Shown one piece after another: positions 59,377 to 64,000 of a stretch of 64,000 nucleotides of DNA. A model generated the notes under the pieces. It saw nothing but the letters and a program-made list of their open reading frames with translations, did no database searches and was not told where the DNA came from. Source of the stretch: Maribacter litopenaei (lineage in GTDB: Bacteria; Bacteroidota; Bacteroidia; Flavobacteriales; Flavobacteriaceae); the NCBI RefSeq assembly GCF_025244665.1, contig NZ_CP104205.1:1671001-1735000 (forward strand). The letters run 5' to 3'. Positions within the stretch are counted from its first letter, which is position 1; each line of letters opens with the position of its first letter. The position numbers were made by a program, and so were the translations under genes.

Positions 59377-59868
59377 TCAAAATGGCCATCCATTTATCAT
59401 TTTATAATTCGTTTTTGGGTCAAACTCGATTCCGATTTCTTTTTTCGGATTCCACTGTTGGTTTATAAATTCTGCTGGGTTTTTAGTGATGTCAGTCCAA
59501 TTAGTATTCGGAAAAACATAAAGTTTCCAATGGTCAGAATCCCAAGTTCCGTACAGTTTTTCATTCGGCAAGTAGAGTAGGATATATTCGGGTCATAATG
59601 TTCGCATTGGTCAGTCAAATTGATTGCAGGAATTTCGTAATAAGATTTTCCGCTAACATTTCCCTCAATCCATACTTTTCCGAGTTCCAATTTGTCAAAG
59701 TCAATAATTCCGACAAAGTCTCGGTTCCACAGTTTTATGGTCGTAAATCAATTCCGATTTTGCTTTTAGAAATTCAGTTAAATCTTTGGGTAAATCCATA
59801 TTCTGTCCAAATATTGGGAAGGCAATTAAATAAACTATAATTATGATTCCTTTGTGCATTTCCGACAT
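59377..59868 (-). CDS. Secreted hypothetical protein, two frame breaks
   Basis: Reading pieces together: MHKGIIIIVYLIAFPIFGQN (signal peptide), LPKDLTEFLKAKSELIYDHK, then WNRDFVGIIDFDKLELGKVWIEGNVSGKSYYEIPAINLTDQCEHYDPNI, then PNEKLYGTWDSDHWKLYVFPNTNWTDITKNPAEFINQQWNP. Breaks lie near 59740 (extra A) and near 59570. No family was recognised. The ATG at 59868 touches the cassette box. Confidence 0.68.
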
Positions 59869-60007
59869 TATTGCCAACGGTCTCGTATAACCGTCAGTTA
59901 CGGATTTAAAGTTAATGATTTTCGGTTAAGCACCGACGTTAGCAATTCCGAGTGGATTCGGACGTAGTCGAATCCGCCGTAATTGCGGTTATACATTGTT
60001 GTGTGTA
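59869..60007 (-). repeat. attC-like site 13
   Basis: 139 bp. Boxes TATTGCCAAC (perfect partner of GTTGGCAATA at 59351) and GTTGTGTGTA. Inner arms CGTATAACCGTCAGTTACGG and CCGTAATTGCGGTTATAC. Same subfamily as the 52379 and 61455 sites. Confidence 0.9.
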
Positions 60008-60010
60008 GTC

Positions 60011-60793
60011 TTATTTTTTCCATTCTAACTCTTCTTCAATACTTATAATCTTAAACACTTGAAAAGCAAATTCCGAAAATCTTTTGATTAGTTTCTCAAA
60101 CTTCTTAAAGTCTAAATCAATTAATAATTCATTATCAGATAGTTTTTTAGAGTTAAACAGATAATTGAATATAGCGAAATGATGGTCGGATTTATTTATT
60201 TTGTTTAATTCAATGGTAGATTCATTATGAGTTATTGCGTGTCTTACTTCTGATAAGATTGTCCATAATTCCTTAAATTTTACATCAAGATTGTTGCTGA
60301 TACTAAATTTTTTAAATGTTTTTCCGCCAACTTTTTTTAATACATTGAATAATTTATCACCACCAGGCATTGTTTTTCTTGATATAATTGAATTTTGATT
60401 TTTGGGAAGTAAAGAAATTACATATTCTTTGATTTCATTATCTCGTTCGAGTTTGTCAAAAAGACAATCTTTCAAAAATCTTTCAAATGATTCATAAGAT
60501 TGAGCGTAAAGAAGACATCTTTGTCTTGATGATATATTTTTAATTTCTGTCTCGTAATTCTCTTTCGTAGTTTCGGCAAAAATCCCTGTATGAAAATTCA
60601 ATTCCCAACCATTATCGGTTGGGCCACTCCAATCGCTGATGACTAGGGCAGAGGCAAAATGCATTATTGCTTTATCCGAACTATATACCTCAATTTCTTT
60701 CCTAAATACTTTATCGATGCGTCCACTTATATGTCGATAATAAAGTAGTTTTTCAAAAAAGAGGTCAAGGTATTTTTTATATGGATTAGTCAT
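60011..60793 (-). CDS. HEPN-like helical protein
   Basis: This 260-residue, mostly helical protein has LLYAQSYESFERFLKDCLFDKL and, near residue 185, ILSEVRHAITHNES. RHAITH fits the Rx4-6H motif of HEPN ribonuclease domains, common in abortive-infection and toxin systems. The function is inferred from the motif only. Boxes GTTGTGTGTA and TACACACAAC match over 10 bp. Confidence 0.65.
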   Translation of the reverse strand: MTNPYKKYLDLFFEKLLYYRHISGRIDKVFRKEIEVYSSDKAIMHFASALVISDWSGPTDNGWELNFHTGIFAETTKENYETEIKNISSRQRCLLYAQSYESFERFLKDCLFDKLERDNEIKEYVISLLPKNQNSIISRKTMPGGDKLFNVLKKVGGKTFKKFSISNNLDVKFKELWTILSEVRHAITHNESTIELNKINKSDHHFAIFNYLFNSKKLSDNELLIDLDFKKFEKLIKRFSEFAFQVFKIISIEEELEWKK

Positions 60794-60802
60794 TTTTCAG
60801 AT

Positions 60803-60942
60803 TACACACAACGGTCTCGGCTATGATTTGTAGCGGCGTTGGAAATCGTAAGATTTCCAGCCGTGGCAAATCCAGCCGTTGATTGTTTGTAGGTTTCAAG
60901 TTAACGAATTGCAGCTATAAATTATAGCCAATGTTCTAAGCA
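60803..60942 (-). repeat. attC-like site 14
   Basis: 140 bp. Boxes TACACACAAC and GTTCTAAGCA. Inner arms TCGGCTATGATTTGTAGC and GCAGCTATAAATTATAGCC. The stop of the next gene (60936-60938) lies in the right box. Confidence 0.87.
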
Positions 60943-61452
60943 GTTTTTTCATTACTCATTGGAAATTCCTTTATTTTTCCGTCAATGAAAAGTCGTAATT
61001 CATGGTCAGAATGGAATAATTCAATATCAATTCCTTTTTCCGAAAGGAACCTAAGGACATGACCAAATTGGAAAGGGCCTTTATCGATTAAAACTTTAAT
61101 TTTTCTTTTTCTTTTCATGTCCGAGATAGATAGCCCTGCTGTCCCACTTAACTCTACCGTCACTCCAACCTATTTTTTTTATCTCTTCGAATTGGATATT
61201 TTCTTTCCAAACCTTTCCGATGAGATTTCTTTTAATCAATTCAATGTGGCTGTTTCTAATTATGATTCCATTGGCAAAATATACTCTCAGTATTATTAGA
61301 ACGAAAACCAGCAAAAAAATACCTCCCATGAATAATTTCACAGTCAAAGAGTCCGATGTAAATACAGTTACTAATGCGATAAGAATTGAAATGAGAATTC
61401 CAAGGGTACTAAGTTTAGGTTTTGTTTGGTATATGATATCTGTATTATTCAA
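60936..61452 (-). CDS. Two-helix membrane protein, one frame break
   Basis: The start is apparently TTG at 61452, two bases from the cassette box. Two helices (LGILISILIALVTVFTS, LFMGGIFLLVFVLIILRVYF) are followed by a PH-like segment, GKVWKENIQFEEIKKIGWSDGRVKWDSRAIYLGHEK. An A is missing from the K-codon run near 61105; repair continues KKKIKVLIDKGPFQFGHVLRFLSEKGIDIELF. Function unknown. Confidence 0.68.
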
Positions 61453-61454
61453 AT

Positions 61455-61594
61455 TGCTTAGAACGGTCTCGTATAACCGTCAGTTACGGGTTAAAGTACG
61501 CAAATTTTTCGGTTAAGCACAGACGTTAGCAATTCCGAGTGGATTCGGACGTAGTCGAATCCGCCGTAATTGCGGTTATACATTGTTGGCAGTA
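61455..61594 (-). repeat. attC-like site 15
   Basis: 140 bp. Boxes TGCTTAGAAC (perfect partner of GTTCTAAGCA at 60933) and GTTGGCAGTA. The body is close to the 59869 site: GTATAACCGTCAGTTACGG ... GACGTTAGCAATTCCGAGTGG. Confidence 0.9.
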
Positions 61595-62259
61595 GTATTT
61601 TTTATTATTTTCAGATTGTTAAAATCAGAGTTGTCAATTATAATATCAGCAATTTTTTCAGGCTCGTTTTCGTTTAAATACATTCTCGAAGATTTATGAT
61701 AACGTTTTTCGTATTTTTCTTTTGTTAAGTCAATTCCTCCGAGAGAGTTTTTATCTCTTTCAATACCTCTTTTCATTGCAATTTCAAAACTTGTTTTTAG
61801 ATAAATTTTCAAATCCCAATGAGTTCTATAATTTGGTTTAAACAGATATGCACCATCTGTTATTAAAACCGTATTATTCTCTAGTTCTATTGGTTCTAAA
61901 TTTAAATATTCGTCCGTTTCTAAATCATGCGTGGCACTTGTGTAATTTGGAAATTCTGATTGAGAAGATTTTAGTACTTTTTCCACAAATGCTATTTCGT
62001 CATAGGAATCTTCATAATATCCTTTCGCAGAATCACGACCTTGCTTATATCTTACTTCTTTGTTAAAATGAAATCCATCTATAGAAACTTGGATTGCTCT
62101 TATATTTTTTGAATTTAGATATTCAGTTAGTTTTTCAGCCATTACAGTTTTCCCAGTTCCTTCAATTCCGTTTATTGCAATTCGGACTGGTTTTCTTTTG
62201 TCTTTTTGAATGGATAAAATTCTGTTTGTTATAAGTTCAAATGTTTCTTTTTCGCTCAT
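61576..62259 (-). CDS. P-loop kinase, uridine/panthothenate-kinase-like
   Basis: The Walker A motif GIEGTGKT (residues 26-33) is followed by VSIDGFHFNKEVRYKQG, typical of the PRK/uridine kinase superfamily, and a Walker B-like VLITDGAYLF. Length 227. The last residues TANNV and the stop are encoded inside the attC-like site. Boxes GTTGGCAGTA and TACTGCCAAC match over 10 bp. The substrate is unknown. Confidence 0.82.
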   Translation of the reverse strand: MSEKETFELITNRILSIQKDKRKPVRIAINGIEGTGKTVMAEKLTEYLNSKNIRAIQVSIDGFHFNKEVRYKQGRDSAKGYYEDSYDEIAFVEKVLKSSQSEFPNYTSATHDLETDEYLNLEPIELENNTVLITDGAYLFKPNYRTHWDLKIYLKTSFEIAMKRGIERDKNSLGGIDLTKEKYEKRYHKSSRMYLNENEPEKIADIIIDNSDFNNLKIIKNTTANNV

Positions 62260-62269
62260 TGTTCTATAT

Positions 62270-62408
62270 TACTGCCAACGGATTGTGTATGATTAGTTGC
62301 GGACTTTTCCAACGGAAAATGTCCGCCCGACTTTAAAGATAATTGATTGCAAAGGATTTCCATTTTGGGAAATCCCCCCGCAATTAATTATACACCGTGT
62401 TAGGCAAC
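62270..62408 (-). repeat. attC-like site 16
   Basis: 139 bp. Boxes TACTGCCAAC and GTTAGGCAAC. On the gene strand the 3' box begins GTTGGCA and the 5' one ends GCCTAAC, the latter an exact RYYYAAC. Inner arms GTGTATGATTAGTTGCGG and CCGCAATTAATTATACAC. Confidence 0.9.
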
Positions 62409-62412
62409 GTAT

Positions 62413-63149
62413 TTACTTCAATAAATTCAGTTCCGTACCGGTAAGAAATTCAATTGCTTTAACTGCTGCTTCTCTTGTTAAAATACCCCCTAAGGCTAAG
62501 TCCACAAACTTGCCTTTAATGATTTCACTCCAATTCTTTTTATTCAGTTTTTTAGTCAAATCCTTTAGTTCCTCAATTTCATTGAAAATTATCTCCTGTC
62601 CAAATCCTTGTTTAATTAGCATTTTCTCAAGGTTATTTAATTTTTCAAACACGGCGTCTTGACTTTTGTAAGAAAAATAATCTGATTCACTTTTAGTTTG
62701 GCTTTCAGATAGATACCAATCAAATAGTTCTTTAAATGGTTTCAAGAAGTAGAAATTGAAACCGTCCTGCTGTTCATGATAATTATGTCCTCTGCTGTAC
62801 CATTTCCATGACAAATCAATGTAATGTGCAGAAACTTTTCGCTGTTCTTTAAATTTTTTATTTATCAGAAAGTACCCAAAAGCACCTTGTAAATCTGGTG
62901 TAATTAAACTGTCAATAATATCACGTTTGGTTCTTTCAGGAGATTGGTCATTTAATGGTTCCAATTGATGATATAAATCAGAATATTCCTCGGTTATTCT
63001 TTCCGAACTCGTCTAGAAATGTCCTGACTAATTAAAAAATTCATCAGCTGTGTCAACCTAGTTTTAACATCATTGTGCTGAGCGTATTCGACATCCAAAA
63101 AATAATCATGTGTTTTGGATTCTAATTCAGCAATATTAAGTTGTCTCAT
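62413..63149 (-). CDS. Hypothetical helical protein, one frame break
   Basis: From ATG 63149: RQLNIAELESKTHDYFLDVEYAQHNDVKTRLTQLMNFLISQDISRR. The frame breaks at 63003-63006 (CCGA for CCAGA); repair gives VLERITEEYSDLYHQLEPLNDQSPERTKRDIID and the remaining 180 residues. No family was recognised. It shares a cassette with the HEPN-like gene upstream, about 70 bases apart. Confidence 0.68.
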
Positions 63150-63216
63150 AACTTCGCAGCAAATTGTCTATAATTTTATTTAAAATGGTTTAGATTGACT
63201 ATGCAGGCTAAATTCT

Positions 63217-63867
63217 TTATTTGTTACTCTCGGCACCTGGTATTTTTAAGTTATTCATAATCATTACTGCCATTTCTTTCTCTGAAAAAGTGTTAAAAAA
63301 CCCATTATATGCTCTTTGACCACATTTTTGTATTTTGCTTTCAACTTCCTTAATTAAAAATTTAACAAGAGATTCCGTTTTTTCGAGTTTTTTGTCATTA
63401 AATGAAATTATTTTGGACTGTCTATACCTAATTTGAGACTGACCATTGTCACCTTTTGGAATGGCTAAAAAAGCTATTCCAATTTCCCCTAATGTGTTTC
63501 CCCGATGAGCTATAAAATCATGCCTCAACGAAATCAAGTATTCATGAATTTTTCTATTCTTCTTTTTTTTACTAAACACTTGATTTGGTTCTAACTTTGG
63601 TCTTTTGGTTTTTGTCGAATCAGTAAAACACTTACCATATAAAGCTATCAAGGCGTAGGTCAAGGAAGACTTAATGTAATGGTTGGCAGGATTTGTTTTA
63701 AGAATCTTAATATATTCCAGCATTAGTCTTAAATCCTCTCGAATTGAGCAATAGGTGCTAAACTGTTTTGACATAAACCCAGGTACCGCAACAACATGAT
63801 TTTCTTCCCCATATTCTTGGATTGCTTTGGCTATTAGTTTAAAATATCTCTTTTGCTTTTTATTCAT
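63217..63867 (-). CDS. HEPN-like protein (second)
   Basis: This 216-residue helical protein has YLISLRHDFIAHRGNTLGEIGIAFLAI near residue 115. RHDFIAH fits Rx4-6H as in HEPN-type RNases or HEPN-like AbiV-type proteins. A basic stretch KTKRPKLEPNQVFSKKKKNRK precedes it. The cassette boxes GTTAGGCAAC (62399-62408) and GTTGCCTAAC (63880-63889) enclose this gene and the next. Confidence 0.65.
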   Translation of the reverse strand: MNKKQKRYFKLIAKAIQEYGEENHVVAVPGFMSKQFSTYCSIREDLRLMLEYIKILKTNPANHYIKSSLTYALIALYGKCFTDSTKTKRPKLEPNQVFSKKKKNRKIHEYLISLRHDFIAHRGNTLGEIGIAFLAIPKGDNGQSQIRYRQSKIISFNDKKLEKTESLVKFLIKEVESKIQKCGQRAYNGFFNTFSEKEMAVMIMNNLKIPGAESNK

Positions 63868-63879
63868 GTAATCACATAT

Positions 63880-64000
63880 GTTGCCTAACGATCCGTGTAT
63901 GATTAGTTGCGGACTTTTCCAACGGAAAATGTCCGCCTGACCTTAAAGATAGTTAATTGCAAGGATTTCCAATTTGGGAAATCCGACCGCAATTAATTAT
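63880..64000 (-). repeat. attC-like site 17, cut by the window end
   Basis: Left box GTTGCCTAAC, then CGTGTATGATTAGTTGCGG and the central AATGTCCGCCTGACCTTAAAGATA. The right arm starts CCGCAATTAATTAT at the window end. The array therefore continues to the right. Confidence 0.88.

Noticed and set aside
46692..64000. CRISPR array
   Set aside because: The repeats are 140 bp palindromes separated by whole genes of 0.4-2.4 kb, not short spacers, and no cas genes are seen.

Overview
The window is from a member of the Bacteroidota, most likely a marine Flavobacteriaceae. It is AT-rich and carries TAnnTTTG -7 boxes. It has the lpxD-lpxC/fabZ-lpxA-efp-lpxD order, a PorX-type response regulator of the type IX secretion system, a bifunctional HisB, a HisIE fusion, and several lipoproteins typical of the family. 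I could not place it to species.

From 1 to 26.9 kb is core chromosome: parC (5' end cut off), mscL, a sterol desaturase, a Tat-exported Gfo/Idh/MocA oxidoreductase, an M14 peptidase, an Lrp regulator, aroB, proline dehydrogenase, alanine dehydrogenase, tsaE, porX, an HD hydrolase, the lipid A gene block, efp, sucD, fabG, a VWA membrane protein and an SPFH protein. From 26.9 to 35.9 kb is a complete his operon (hisG-D-C-B-H-A-F-IE with three guest genes). It is preceded by an attenuator: a 17-codon leader peptide with three His codons in a row, a terminator hairpin, and a competing antiterminator pairing. From 35.9 to 46.4 kb is a mixed, mostly minus-strand accessory stretch: CDF transporter, DUF1080, RidA, META, GH43, kelch, DUF2975, DUF3052, SRPBCC and NIPSNAP.

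From about 46.4 kb to the end of the window the organisation changes. All genes lie on the minus strand, one or a few at a time. They are separated by roughly 140-bp imperfect palindromes whose outer boxes read xxxxxxxAAC and GTTxxxxxxx. The variable part of each box is complementary to the box on the far side of the same gene, usually as a perfect 9-10 bp match, and not to its partner within the same palindrome. This is the arrangement expected of integron gene cassettes with attC sites, where recombination at G^TT leaves one half of each cassette's site on either side of its gene. No integrase is in the window. It would be expected beyond 64 kb, or the array is an integrase-less cluster. The cargo includes a LOG protein, DinB-like, DUF6090, CPBP, DUF6624-like, TPR, MerB-like and P-loop kinase proteins, two HEPN-like proteins, and one five-gene cassette with its own MarR regulator and operators. 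In four sites a second, highly structured repeat (about 361 bp when complete) is inserted just inside the recombination box.

Many conserved genes, including essential ones, are split by single-base indels. Most breaks I could align fall at CCAGA/TCTGG, which reads TCGG or TCTCGG instead. This points to motif-linked sequencing error rather than true pseudogenes. I give merged coordinates for such genes and state where the reading frame breaks.
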